Of a stretch of 16,046 nt of DNA, positions 1 through 7,888 are shown piece after piece. Source of the DNA: JBBRNH01 sp038230415 (GTDB lineage Bacteria; Bacteroidota; Bacteroidia; Cytophagales; Spirosomataceae); contig JBBRNH010000108.1 in NCBI GenBank assembly GCA_038230415.1, positions 1 to 16,046 of the forward strand, in the 5' to 3' direction. The notes below the pieces were generated by a model. It ran no database searches. It was not told where the DNA came from and saw nothing but the letters and a program-made list of their open reading frames with translations. The position numbers were made by a program, and so were the translations under genes. Positions within the stretch are counted from its first letter, which is position 1, and every line of letters starts with the position of its first letter.

Positions 1-1
1 C

Positions 2-1855
2 AACGGCGATCTTGTTTGGGAGCAGCGTTATGGCAGTTCGGGCATTCTTCAGGCAATATGCCGGGCCGCAGACGGGGTAGGATACATTGTTTCAGGGTCG
101 CTGCAAGGGCCAAGTACCTCCCCGGCCCTCGCGGCTAATTTCAATGGTTCAGCGATAATCAAAATCACGGAAACGGGCGGAATCGTCTGGGCAACTACCG
201 GAACATTACTAAACAGTTCTAATCAGGCATTATCGCCAAGTATAGCCAAAAATGGGTGTTTTATGGTCTCCGCATCTATGCAGACGAACAATAGCCAGAC
301 GTTAGAAACCTATTTGATTAGTAATGATGGTAGTAGTGGTCTGTTGAGTACGTTAAGCGTATTCCGAAACATAGAGAACTCTATTCAGGCAACCAGCGAC
401 GGAGGCTATATTATTGGCACAGGCATTTATAATTCAACAACCTCAGCCGATTATTTCATTGCCCGTTACAATTCAAATTCTACGTTAAAATGGCAACTCT
501 CTGGCGGAGGAACGTTTGCTGACTATGCCCGGCAAGTTTATGAATTGGCAGATGGCAGTATTCTGGCGGCTGGCTATACGTTCTCTACGGATGGTATCTT
601 CACGCGCCCCGCTGCCCGGTCAGATGAACAGGCTATCTGGGTGTCTAAGTTTGGCGTATCAGCCCCCGTCACCGTGCCGGTAAGCACCGGATTAGCCGTT
701 ACACCCAGCTATAACTGCAACACCGGCCAGATAACGATTAGCACCACCGGCGGCAGCGGTAATCCGCTCGAATACCGCGTTATCGGTCTGCGCGACTGGT
801 CGGCCAGCAATGTCTTTGCCGTGCCATCGTACCAACAGAACGGAACGACGTTTACGACCGAAACCCGGCAAGACCGGGTAACAGTCACCGTGCCGGTCAC
901 TGCGTCCTGCACCGCAGTCGTGACTCCACCCACGCCCACCGTGCCATCGGGGGTGTTTGTGCTGCGAACGCCTGATTTTGACTGTACAACGGGTAAGCTC
1001 ACAGCCCTGTACAGCAACGGCAACGGTGGCCCGGTCGAATTCCGGGTGGCGGGTCTGCGCGACTGGGGTTCCTCGCCCGATTTTTTCGTGCCAGCCCATC
1101 AACTTACCGGCACCACGTTTACCGTAGAAGCCCGGCTCAACGATGGCCGCACGGCAACAATCGCGTTTACTACCGGCTGCGGCACCACCACTGCACCCCC
1201 CGTTGTGACTCCGCCAACGACCCCGACCACAACAACCGGCGGCCTGACGTTTGCACCAACTACGTCCGTTTGTGGGAGCGGCCAATCTGGTATGCAACTG
1301 ATTATCAACCTGGTTGGCATCAATCCTGACCCGGCTAACGGCATAGACTATAAAATTCCCGGCCTGGCCGACTGGCAGCGCAGCAACGTATTTGCCGTAC
1401 CGGGCTGGCAGGCTAACGGCACCACCTTTACACTCTATGCCCGGCGCAACGGCGTAGAAGCCACCACGATCTACACCACCGTTTGCCCGGCATCGAATCG
1501 GGAAGGCACCGCCGAAACCGGCCAATCATGGCAGGCCGTGGTGCTGCCCAACCCCGTTGACGAGCAGGCAACGGTAGCGATAACGGGTGCAACGGGTCAA
1601 ACGGCTGACCTGATTATCACGGACGTAAGGGGTCAGCAACTCCACAGCCGACGGGTGAAGATCGAAAGCGACCGGCACGAAGAGCAATTCGATTTGGCGC
1701 GGCAATCGGCGGGGTTGTATCTGTTGCGGGTTACGCTGGCCGATGGTACGCCCGTTTCGGGGTGCATAGACCTCAGAACGCAGCATGAGAAACCGCAGTC
1801 TATCATGCTATCACTGGCCGGGCAGAGCCAGACGGTGAAGATTATCAGGCGGTAG
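2..1855 (+). CDS. Large secreted T9SS-sorted repeat protein, 5' end cut off by the window
   Basis: The frame is open from the first complete codon at position 2 to TAG at 1853-1855 (617 residues visible), so the ATG at 263 is internal and the true start lies outside. Up to about nt 655 there are propeller-like repeats with blade motifs such as SDGGYIIGTG and ADGSILAAGY, each followed by a strand resembling W-Q/E-x-x-G. Three related domains of about 75-85 residues follow (about nt 682-905, 949-1182, 1240-1491). Each has a GLRDW or GLADW motif, then a V/F-P and a G-T-T-F-T strand, with Pro/Thr-rich linkers between them. The end (about nt 1528-1852) resembles a type A T9SS sorting domain: LPNPV, a DVRGQ turn, GLYLLRV and a basic tail. 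Such domains direct export through the T9SS and cell-surface attachment or release. The sorting domain carries an apparent 26-residue insertion (see findings). The function of the cargo is unknown; adhesion or polymer binding is a guess. Confidence 0.85.
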   Translation, partial: NGDLVWEQRYGSSGILQAICRAADGVGYIVSGSLQGPSTSPALAANFNGSAIIKITETGGIVWATTGTLLNSSNQALSPSIAKNGCFMVSASMQTNNSQTLETYLISNDGSSGLLSTLSVFRNIENSIQATSDGGYIIGTGIYNSTTSADYFIARYNSNSTLKWQLSGGGTFADYARQVYELADGSILAAGYTFSTDGIFTRPAARSDEQAIWVSKFGVSAPVTVPVSTGLAVTPSYNCNTGQITISTTGGSGNPLEYRVIGLRDWSASNVFAVPSYQQNGTTFTTETRQDRVTVTVPVTASCTAVVTPPTPTVPSGVFVLRTPDFDCTTGKLTALYSNGNGGPVEFRVAGLRDWGSSPDFFVPAHQLTGTTFTVEARLNDGRTATIAFTTGCGTTTAPPVVTPPTTPTTTTGGLTFAPTTSVCGSGQSGMQLIINLVGINPDPANGIDYKIPGLADWQRSNVFAVPGWQANGTTFTLYARRNGVEATTIYTTVCPASNREGTAETGQSWQAVVLPNPVDEQATVAITGATGQTADLIITDVRGQQLHSRRVKIESDRHEEQFDLARQSAGLYLLRVTLADGTPVSGCIDLRTQHEKPQSIMLSLAGQSQTVKIIRR

Positions 1856-1857
1856 GC

Positions 1858-1908
1858 CCGGCGGGATTTGTCGCATCGGCAATCCTGCCGGTGCGACAAA
1901 TCCGAGCC
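1858..1908. terminator. Strong hairpin with a competing alternative fold after the T9SS cargo gene
   Basis: A 12-bp perfect arm (1864-1875 with 1892-1903) continues through a T-G wobble into a 5-bp inner stem (1877-1881 with 1886-1890) around a 4-nt loop. It starts 9 nt after the stop codon. No T-run follows, so it is not a textbook intrinsic terminator; it may protect the mRNA 3' end or be a dispersed palindromic repeat. A second, mutually exclusive 11-bp stem can form between 1858-1868 and 1881-1891 with one G-U pair. Confidence 0.6.
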
Positions 1909-1989
1909 AATTCCGTTAGTTGTATAAAACCATCATAGAGCGTCCGATTTATCCTTCTTTTGGCAACCCATCACCAATCCCGTATTCCG

Positions 1990-2937
1990 ATGAAAAATCA
2001 ATCATACCTCGCTTATCTTTTGCTTTTTCTTGTGCTGGGTTGTCAGAAGCCGGAGCCTGTGGAGCCGCTGTCGGCAGATGAAATTCTGGCGCAGAGTGCC
2101 AAGATTGATAAGGTGATTTCAAGAACCCAGGGGCTAACCAGTCCAAGCCGGGAGGATCAGAACATAATCGATGTAAACAGAATGGTTCCTTCTTGTGAAA
2201 TGTACGTTTATGACAGTCAGGGACGCATTAAGTCCGAGAGATTCAATCTTGAAAGAGAGCAGCCCTGTCGGGAAGGCGAACCGTCGAGACGTTACGATTA
2301 CAGAGATGGCTACGTTGTGATTAGTCCCTACCAAGCTACTACAATGGGCGATACGATGAGAGCAGGTGCCAACGGGTTTATAACGTCTGTAAACGTTTTC
2401 CCAAGGCTTAACAATTATCTCTCAAGTACATTTGACTACGATGAAAACGGCTTTTTGGTGAAAGAATTCCATGACGTGTACCAAAGCTGGCGAGAGAGCA
2501 ATGCGCTTATTACGTTAAAACACAGCTATCTGGATGGTAACAGGATTAAGACCGTAATGACCAGTTTGATGGGATACAACTCGTTTGGTACTCCCGACAG
2601 TGCAGTGGTCGTTTACAACTATGACAAAACGAGTTACAACCCTTCTATCAGATATGATGACTACCAATTAGTAGGCAGTTTTAGTCTTGGCAATGACTAC
2701 TTTGCCTATTTCTCCAAAAGGCATCATAGTTTGTATGGTAAACCAAGTAAAAATTTACTAAAAACTGTGGTGTGCCATCTTTTTGTAGCAAAGAAGCCAT
2801 ACAAATATGAGCCAGAGCGCATATACAACTACCGATACACATTCGACGCTAAAAAACGGGTTGACTCACTCATCGTTACAGCCAAATCAATATACAATGT
2901 AGGAATTCACCTGCGAAAATTTATCTACAAAGAATAG
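1990..2937 (+). CDS. Putative lipoprotein with YD-repeat-like strands
   Basis: I chose the ATG at 1990 because it places a signal peptide directly at the N-terminus: MKNQS, a hydrophobic run at residues 6-17, and a lipobox V-L-G-C with Cys18. A start at 1960 would put ten extra polar residues in front. The mature protein (315 aa precursor) is probably lipid-anchored in the cell envelope. It contains several YD-repeat-like beta strands: YDSQGRIKSE (74-83), FDYDENGFLVKE (148-159), YLDGNRIKTV (180-189) and YTFDAKKRVDSL (283-294). Such strands occur in Bacteroidota lipoproteins of unknown function. The gene is visibly richer in A and T than its neighbours and has no operon partner. I cannot name a function. 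Confidence 0.8.
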   Translation: MKNQSYLAYLLLFLVLGCQKPEPVEPLSADEILAQSAKIDKVISRTQGLTSPSREDQNIIDVNRMVPSCEMYVYDSQGRIKSERFNLEREQPCREGEPSRRYDYRDGYVVISPYQATTMGDTMRAGANGFITSVNVFPRLNNYLSSTFDYDENGFLVKEFHDVYQSWRESNALITLKHSYLDGNRIKTVMTSLMGYNSFGTPDSAVVVYNYDKTSYNPSIRYDDYQLVGSFSLGNDYFAYFSKRHHSLYGKPSKNLLKTVVCHLFVAKKPYKYEPERIYNYRYTFDAKKRVDSLIVTAKSIYNVGIHLRKFIYKE

Positions 2938-3064
2938 ACTTCCTCCGCCCCGCGCCCAAACAAACGGCCCGGTTTTATGAGTCGGGGTTATTTATTTTGC
3001 CACTTTCTACCGAACTTTCGGCTTGCTTCACATACCTGACAATCAGGCAATCAGCACACAAACT

Positions 3065-3577
3065 ATGGCTATTCTGAAACTAACGATTAACAACAAGCCC
3101 GTCTCTGCCGACGTTGACCCGCAGATGCCTCTGCTGTGGGCCATTCGGGACGTGATTGGGCTAACCGGCACCAAATTCGGCTGCGGCATTGCCCAGTGCG
3201 GAGCCTGCACCGTTCACCTCAACGGCAACCCCACGCGCTCGTGCAGCGTGCCGGTGTCGGCGGCTGTGGGACAAAAAATCACGACCATCGAGGGTCTCTC
3301 GCCCAACGCCGACCACGCCGTGCAACGCGCCTGGATTGCCCATCAGGTGCCGCAGTGTGGCTATTGCCAGTCAGGGCAGATCATGAGCGCGGTGGCGTTG
3401 CTGAAACAAAACCCCAACCCCACCGATGCCGATATTGACGCGGCCATGCAGGGCAACATCTGCCGTTGTGGAACCTACAACCGCATCCGCGAAGCCATTC
3501 ATACGGCTGCTGCCGAGATGAAAACCCCCGCACCAACTGCCAAACCTGCCACCCTCAAAACCACCGGCCAACGATGA
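3065..3577 (+). CDS. iorA: [2Fe-2S] small subunit of a xanthine-oxidase-family molybdenum hydroxylase (isoquinoline 1-oxidoreductase alpha type)
   Basis: This 170-aa protein carries the two iron-sulfur clusters that pass electrons from the molybdenum site. An N-terminal plant-type ferredoxin domain has Cys40, Cys45, Cys48 and Cys60. A C-terminal helical [2Fe-2S] domain has Cys98, Cys101, Cys133 and Cys135 in QCGYC and CRCGTYNRI contexts. All eight ligands are present and the length fits the family apart from a short Pro/Thr-rich tail. I chose the ATG at 3065 because the domain begins at once (AILKLTINNKP); a TTG at 3023 is less likely. The stop overlaps the start of the large-subunit gene by 4 nt (ATGA), which implies translational coupling. 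No FAD subunit is nearby, matching the isoquinoline oxidoreductase and related aldehyde dehydrogenase architecture. The substrate cannot be read from the sequence, so the symbol is by family. Confidence 0.9.
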   Translation: MAILKLTINNKPVSADVDPQMPLLWAIRDVIGLTGTKFGCGIAQCGACTVHLNGNPTRSCSVPVSAAVGQKITTIEGLSPNADHAVQRAWIAHQVPQCGYCQSGQIMSAVALLKQNPNPTDADIDAAMQGNICRCGTYNRIREAIHTAAAEMKTPAPTAKPATLKTTGQR

Positions 3578-5766
3578 AAACGCCCCAAACACCCCAATCG
3601 GTTGACCGCCGTGATTTCCTGAAAACAGCCGGTCTCACCGGCGCGGCCTTCGCCCTGGGCCTGTCTGCCGTGCGGTCGGCGGGCATTGCCGACGTGCTGA
3701 ACCTGAGCCAGTCTGCCACCGCCACCGCCACCGCGCCCGCATCGCTCACGCCCTATATCTTGATTGACCCGTCGGGACAGATCACGATTATGAACCCAAA
3801 ACCCGAAATCGGGCAGGGAACGTACCAGTCTATCCCGTCGCTGATTGCCGAAGAACTGGAGGTTTCGCTCGATAATGTCATCATCAAACCAACCGGGGGT
3901 GAAGCCGCGTTTGGCGGGCAGGTGGTGGGCGGAAGCGGCTCGGTACGGGGGAGTTATACCCGTCTTCGGAAAGTTGGTGCGTCGGCCCGCGAGATGCTGG
4001 TGCAGGCCGCCAGCCAGCAATGGAACGTGCCGGTGGCCGAGTGCTTTGCCGAAAACGCGACCATCATCCACAAGCCATCGGGCAAAAAACTGACCTACGG
4101 GCAAGTAGCCGAAACAGCCGCCAAACTCCCCGTACCCACCAACCCGACGCTGAAAGACCCCAAAGACTTCAAGATTCTGGGCAAAAACACGCCCCGCCCC
4201 GACGTACCCATGAAATCGTCGGGACAGGCTCTGTTCGGGATTGACGCAAAAACGCCGGGCATGGTCTATGCGTCGGTGGCGCGTTGCACCGTGATTGGCA
4301 GCAAATTGGTGAGTTTCGATGCCAGTGCGTCGCTCAAAATCAAGGGGGTGCAGCAGGCCGTGAAGGTAGAGCGCGTCATTGACAAGAACCGATACGAAGG
4401 CGTTGCCATCATTGCTGATACTTACTGGGCGGCAAAACAGGGCCGCGATGCGCTGAAAATCACCTGGGATCATCAGGGATTCGACACGTTTAACACGGCA
4501 GATTACGAGAAAAAACTCCGCGACTTAGCCAAAACCGATGGCGTTCAGGGCCACAATTCGGGCGAGTTCGATAAGGTATTTGCTGAATCGTCGGCGCAGG
4601 TCGAAGCCTTTTACGAAACACCGATGGTAAGCCACTCCACCATGGAGCCGATGAACGCGCTGGCCCATTGGCAGCCCGGCGATAAGGTCGAGGTGTGGGT
4701 GTCGTCGCAGGGGCCAGACCTGACAAAGGGCGAGATGGCCCGCGTTCTCGGCATTCCGCAAGACAACGTAACGGTGCATATCATGTTCAACGGCGGTGGG
4801 TTTGGTCGCCGGCTGTCGCAGGATTACGCCACCGAAGCCGCCCTGCTCTCAAAAGCCGTTGGCAAGCCCGTGAAAGTGGTCTGGACCCGCGAAGACGACA
4901 CCCAGCTTGGCCCGTTCCGGCCCATGACGTTCTCGGCCATGCGCGGGGCGTTGTCGGCAGATGGCAAGGCCACAGCGTTGCAGCACAAGGTGATTGCGCC
5001 TTCGATTGATGCCACCAAGCGCGAAAAATACGACAAAACCAAAGCCGACGGCACCATGACCGAAGGCACCGACGAGCAGAAATACGAAATTGCCAACCTT
5101 AACACGCGCTACGTTTTTGCCGATATGCACATCCCGCTGACCTACTGGCGGGCCGTAACCAGCACCACCTTAGCCTTTGCTCACGAGTGCTTTATTGACG
5201 AAATGGCCGCCAAAGCCGGGCAAGACCCGATGGCCTTCCGGCTGGCGATGCTTACCAAAGACTCCGACACGAAACGGGTGCTGACCAAACTCCGCGAGGT
5301 CTCAAACTGGGACAAACCCCTGCCGTCGGGCTGGGGCCGGGGCGTGGCGCAGTGGGAATTTTTTGCCGGGCTTGCCGCTCATGTCGTTGAGGTATCAAAA
5401 CTGCCGGGCGGGGGCGTAAAAGTCGAGAAAGTATATTGCGTGATTGACCTCGGCACGGTGGTAAACCCCGACATGGTGAAGGCCCAAACCGAAGGCTGCA
5501 TTGCCATGGCCCTCACGGCGGCTAATAAAGACGGCATCACGTTTGTGAACGGCCAATCGGTACAGGCCAATTTTGATACCAACCAGATGCTGCGGATCAA
5601 CGAGATGCCCAAAATCGAGGTGCATATCCTGGCCGAGGGCGGGCCGGTGATCAAAGGCGTTGGTGAGCCGGGATTGCCGCCGTTGGCCCCCGCGCTGGGC
5701 AACGCCGTGTTTGCCGCCACCGGCAAGCGCGTCCGCAAACTCCCGTTCGATTTGGCGAAGGTTTAA
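3574..5766 (+). CDS. iorB: Molybdopterin-binding large subunit, Tat-exported (isoquinoline 1-oxidoreductase beta type)
   Basis: This 730-aa protein is the catalytic subunit, hydroxylating an N-heterocycle or aldehyde with water as the oxygen donor. The start at 3574 overlaps the iorA stop and gives a Tat signal at once: D-R-R-D-F-L-K with Arg12 and Arg13, then a hydrophobic run to about residue 40. The enzyme is therefore predicted to fold in the cytoplasm with its cofactor and act in the periplasm together with the small subunit. Family landmarks are in order: PEIGQGTYQSIP near residue 73, SHSTMEPMNA (353-362), GGGFGRRL (407-414, cofactor loop), YWRAVTS, and GVGEPGLPPLAP, whose Glu698 matches the catalytic glutamate of the family. 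Length is normal and no frameshift is seen. No cytochrome, FAD subunit or cofactor-maturation gene is in the window. Substrate unknown. Confidence 0.9.
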   Translation: MKTPQTPQSVDRRDFLKTAGLTGAAFALGLSAVRSAGIADVLNLSQSATATATAPASLTPYILIDPSGQITIMNPKPEIGQGTYQSIPSLIAEELEVSLDNVIIKPTGGEAAFGGQVVGGSGSVRGSYTRLRKVGASAREMLVQAASQQWNVPVAECFAENATIIHKPSGKKLTYGQVAETAAKLPVPTNPTLKDPKDFKILGKNTPRPDVPMKSSGQALFGIDAKTPGMVYASVARCTVIGSKLVSFDASASLKIKGVQQAVKVERVIDKNRYEGVAIIADTYWAAKQGRDALKITWDHQGFDTFNTADYEKKLRDLAKTDGVQGHNSGEFDKVFAESSAQVEAFYETPMVSHSTMEPMNALAHWQPGDKVEVWVSSQGPDLTKGEMARVLGIPQDNVTVHIMFNGGGFGRRLSQDYATEAALLSKAVGKPVKVVWTREDDTQLGPFRPMTFSAMRGALSADGKATALQHKVIAPSIDATKREKYDKTKADGTMTEGTDEQKYEIANLNTRYVFADMHIPLTYWRAVTSTTLAFAHECFIDEMAAKAGQDPMAFRLAMLTKDSDTKRVLTKLREVSNWDKPLPSGWGRGVAQWEFFAGLAAHVVEVSKLPGGGVKVEKVYCVIDLGTVVNPDMVKAQTEGCIAMALTAANKDGITFVNGQSVQANFDTNQMLRINEMPKIEVHILAEGGPVIKGVGEPGLPPLAPALGNAVFAATGKRVRKLPFDLAKV

Positions 5767-5781
5767 TAGTCCCCTAATCTT

Positions 5782-6006
5782 ATGATAACCTCAGACGTAA
5801 CTATTTTGGCTGACTCCGACGAACCATTCGCGATGAGTATTCTTGGTGCAATGGCCGAAAAAAAACTGATTCAAATCAATGCGGCTACATCCATCGTACG
5901 GCCCGGTTTCCCGCTATCAGTAGTTCAACTCAATCAACAGATTGATCAGTCGGAACGAAGTGGCCGGGTTTCTGTCGAAGATGCCAAAACACGACTGGGG
6001 CTGTGA
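5782..6006 (+). CDS. Small antitoxin-like protein of unknown function
   Basis: This 74-aa protein starts 15 nt after the iorB stop, so the two are probably co-transcribed. The N-terminal two thirds are mixed and unrecognised. The C-terminal part (LNQQIDQSERSGRVSVEDAKTRLGL) resembles the end of small Bacteroidota antitoxins, where an acidic/basic helix is followed by G-R-V-x-x-E-D/E-A-K. No toxin gene follows: downstream there is only a very short open frame and then the terminator. It may be an orphan antitoxin, a remnant of a pair, or something unrelated. Confidence that it is a real gene is moderate, and low for the role. Confidence 0.55.
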   Translation: MITSDVTILADSDEPFAMSILGAMAEKKLIQINAATSIVRPGFPLSVVQLNQQIDQSERSGRVSVEDAKTRLGL

Positions 6007-6093
6007 TTATTGATGGCCGTTTGATTATGAGATTCTTTTCCTGACTGTATGTCACGCCAGTCGCAACCCAGATTCGATTGATTTGAACGAATA

Positions 6094-6131
6094 AAACCCC
6101 CGGCCTGTGTTTTTAAACAGGCCGGGGGTTT
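6094..6131. terminator. Bidirectional intrinsic terminator between convergent genes
   Basis: A perfect 15-bp G+C-rich stem (6094-6108 with 6117-6131) closes an 8-nt loop. On the minus strand it is followed by a T-rich run (TTTTATT), on the plus strand by TTTGTGT. It sits between the 74-aa gene ending at 6006 and the convergent gene ending at 6146. Confidence 0.9.
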
Positions 6132-6145
6132 GTGTATAAGTACCC

Positions 6146-7540
6146 TCAATAGGTTCCGGTGGCGGTTCTGATACCCTGTTTTTGGCGCGGGGTCGGGGTT
6201 GGCTGGGGTACGTCCGGCGGGCGTTGACCGTTGATGAAGCCGGGGCGCGTGGCCGTTGCCGACGCTGCTTTTCCGTAGGCATCGGGGTTCAGGTAGCTGC
6301 CTTTTTCGGTGCTTTCTTTCAGCGACTCGGCCACAAACGGATGCTGCTGCATGACCTTATCATTCCGAACGCCGGTGATCTGCCAGCTTACCCTGATGCC
6401 GGGCTGATTGGTTTGCACCACAAACTGGTTATTCTGCACCTCTGTCTTGATGATAGCCTGAGCAAAGGTGCCGATAACGGTAAGCTGATAGCGAAAATCT
6501 TTGTTAAGCGTCTCAAAATAAGCGGGTAACGTAACGGTTGCCAGTCCGCTGGCATCGGTGGTGAGGTTGCCGCTGTATTGATTCAGCACTTCGTTGCTCT
6601 CTATGGCAGCGTGGCGCAGGACTTTGTTTTCTGGGTCGAGGGGGTGGTCAATCAAGAAGTTTTTGGTGCCGCTGATACTGAGCGAGTTGCCCGTAATGGC
6701 TCCGGTGACCTGTACTTTCCCGAAAAATTGTCCGGCGTAGGTATTGCTGGCATTAATCACGTCTTCTCCCATGATCGCTGCCGATAAATTGGTACCGGCT
6801 GCCCCGTTGAGGTAGCCATACACGCCGTATTTAAAGTTTCCGGTCCCTTCGGCGTAGCCCGCCACGCCCACATTGGCATACACATTGGCCTGATTGCTGT
6901 ATCCGGTGATGGCCTGCGACGTTTTGTTGCCTAACCACTTGAACGTTCCCGACGTGGTGGCGTAAAGCCCCTGCCCATCGGTACTCCGAAAATACCCGCC
7001 CGGATTGGCGAGGTCTTTCAGGAAGTTTGCCGTGCCAGACGAGCCGGATTCGGTGATGCCCCGCACGGCAATGGTGCTGTTAACGGCGGTGCTGGCCGGG
7101 TTAGACGCTATGGCCTCTACGCCGATAACCTGCGATGTTCCGTTGAGGCCCTGTGCATAACTAAACACGCCGTTTATGGTTGAATTGGCCCCACTGGTAG
7201 CCGCCTGAAAAAAACCGCCATACACCCCGCCCGCCATACTCAGGCCGTTGTTGACGTTATCGCCCAAAACGCCGATGTAGTAGGGTGTTGCGCCAACGGT
7301 GCTTTGCCGGGTTGTGCCAACAACGCCGATATTCTCACCATTGGCGTTGGTGGCCGTGCCGAGCAGACCGTAATGTTCAGTGACGGCCCCGGTGGTGATG
7401 CTATTCTGACCGATGCCGCCTATTTTGGCAGAAAGACCGGAGTAATTATAAACCGCCGTGTTCGAATACGTCAGCGTAGTTTGCGCCTGAGCCGCAACGG
7501 GCAGCAGGCAGCACTGGAACAGGATGTACGATTTTTTCAT
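6146..7540 (-). CDS. Secreted repetitive protein with tail-fibre-like C-terminal module
   Basis: I chose the ATG at 7540 because it gives a compact signal peptide (MKKSY, a hydrophobic core, then AAQAQ, cleaved near residue 20); a start 12 codons upstream would bury it. The 464-aa precursor has a Gly-rich body (about 25-290) with recurring short motifs such as YGLLG, IGVVG, IGVLG, GGVYGG, YGVYGY and VGVAGY. This pattern is seen in beta-helical fibre-like proteins. Residues 291-395 (GTKNFLIDHPLDP, then a YRYQLT-like strand and SWQITGVRND) match a module I recognise from fibre-like proteins of many bacteria but cannot name. The tail is Pro/Thr-rich and basic. I see no T9SS sorting domain or lipobox, so release or surface association is unclear. 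The gene is monocistronic, with a consensus-like -7 element upstream (7574-7581). Confidence 0.8.
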   Translation of the reverse strand: MKKSYILFQCCLLPVAAQAQTTLTYSNTAVYNYSGLSAKIGGIGQNSITTGAVTEHYGLLGTATNANGENIGVVGTTRQSTVGATPYYIGVLGDNVNNGLSMAGGVYGGFFQAATSGANSTINGVFSYAQGLNGTSQVIGVEAIASNPASTAVNSTIAVRGITESGSSGTANFLKDLANPGGYFRSTDGQGLYATTSGTFKWLGNKTSQAITGYSNQANVYANVGVAGYAEGTGNFKYGVYGYLNGAAGTNLSAAIMGEDVINASNTYAGQFFGKVQVTGAITGNSLSISGTKNFLIDHPLDPENKVLRHAAIESNEVLNQYSGNLTTDASGLATVTLPAYFETLNKDFRYQLTVIGTFAQAIIKTEVQNNQFVVQTNQPGIRVSWQITGVRNDKVMQQHPFVAESLKESTEKGSYLNPDAYGKAASATATRPGFINGQRPPDVPQPTPTPRQKQGIRTATGTY

Positions 7541-7573
7541 GAAAAAAGGAGTTTCATACAGATGAATTACTGT

Positions 7574-7581
7574 CAAAAGTA
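7574..7581 (-). promoter_or_regulatory. Candidate Bacteroidota -7 element for the secreted fibre-like protein
   Basis: On the minus strand this reads TACTTTTG, an exact match to the Bacteroidota -7 consensus TAnnTTTG, 33 nt before the ATG at 7540. A clear TTG at -33 is not visible, so this rests on one box. Confidence 0.5.
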
Positions 7582-7888
7582 CGTCACCCTACTAACTTTA
7601 TAGTGTTTTTTTGACGAAGTTTTACAGGCTGTCAACCCGCTGAAAACAACGGCGATGTTCATTTTCAGATCGAGTTGAACCGATTTAGCGTTGCGGCTTC
7701 AACAATGGCTTCGGCCTGCATTAAGGTAATTTCCATACTGTTTGAGCTGATTTAATTTGGTTCAGCTGATTGTGTGTTTACGCTGATTTCGCTCCGGGTA
7801 CAATAAAAAACGAGGCTGCGTATCAGTAGAAAAGACTCATTTTGGCCCTACTCTGTGAAGAAAAACAGAAAATTACTGCCAACTCTTC
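7582..7888. other. Divergent control region with a short coding remnant
   Basis: This non-coding stretch separates two diverging genes. On the minus strand, 7665-7736 encodes a 23-residue open frame (MEITLMQAEAIVEAATLNRF, then three more residues) that looks like the start of a GlcG/HbpS-type protein; no continuation follows. GCTGATT occurs three times on the plus strand, at 7746, 7765 and 7782, and the first two lie in an inverted arrangement (AGCTGA/TCAGCT). I see no strong promoter for the downstream GH95 gene; TCATTTTG just upstream of the start is only a weak candidate. Confidence 0.5.

Noticed and set aside
263..265. ATG at 263 as the start of the first gene
   Set aside because: The same frame is open upstream to the window edge and encodes propeller-like repeats there, so this methionine is internal.
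692..1525. 277-codon open frame antisense to the repeat region
   Set aside because: It is low-complexity, follows the G+C-rich repeats of the plus-strand gene, and resembles no protein family; the plus frame has clear domains.
2938..3022. Terminator-like CCCG/CGGG stem followed by a T-rich run after the lipoprotein gene
   Set aside because: The stem is only about four base pairs with an 11-nt loop, too weak to call.
3499..4473. 324-codon open frame antisense to the start of iorB
   Set aside because: The iorB frame has Tat and molybdopterin motifs across the same region; the antisense product is Arg/Gly-rich with no recognisable domain.
6003..6044. 13-codon frame overlapping the stop of the antitoxin-like gene, as a possible toxin start
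   Set aside because: It stops after 13 codons and the sequence beyond shows no toxin-like continuation.
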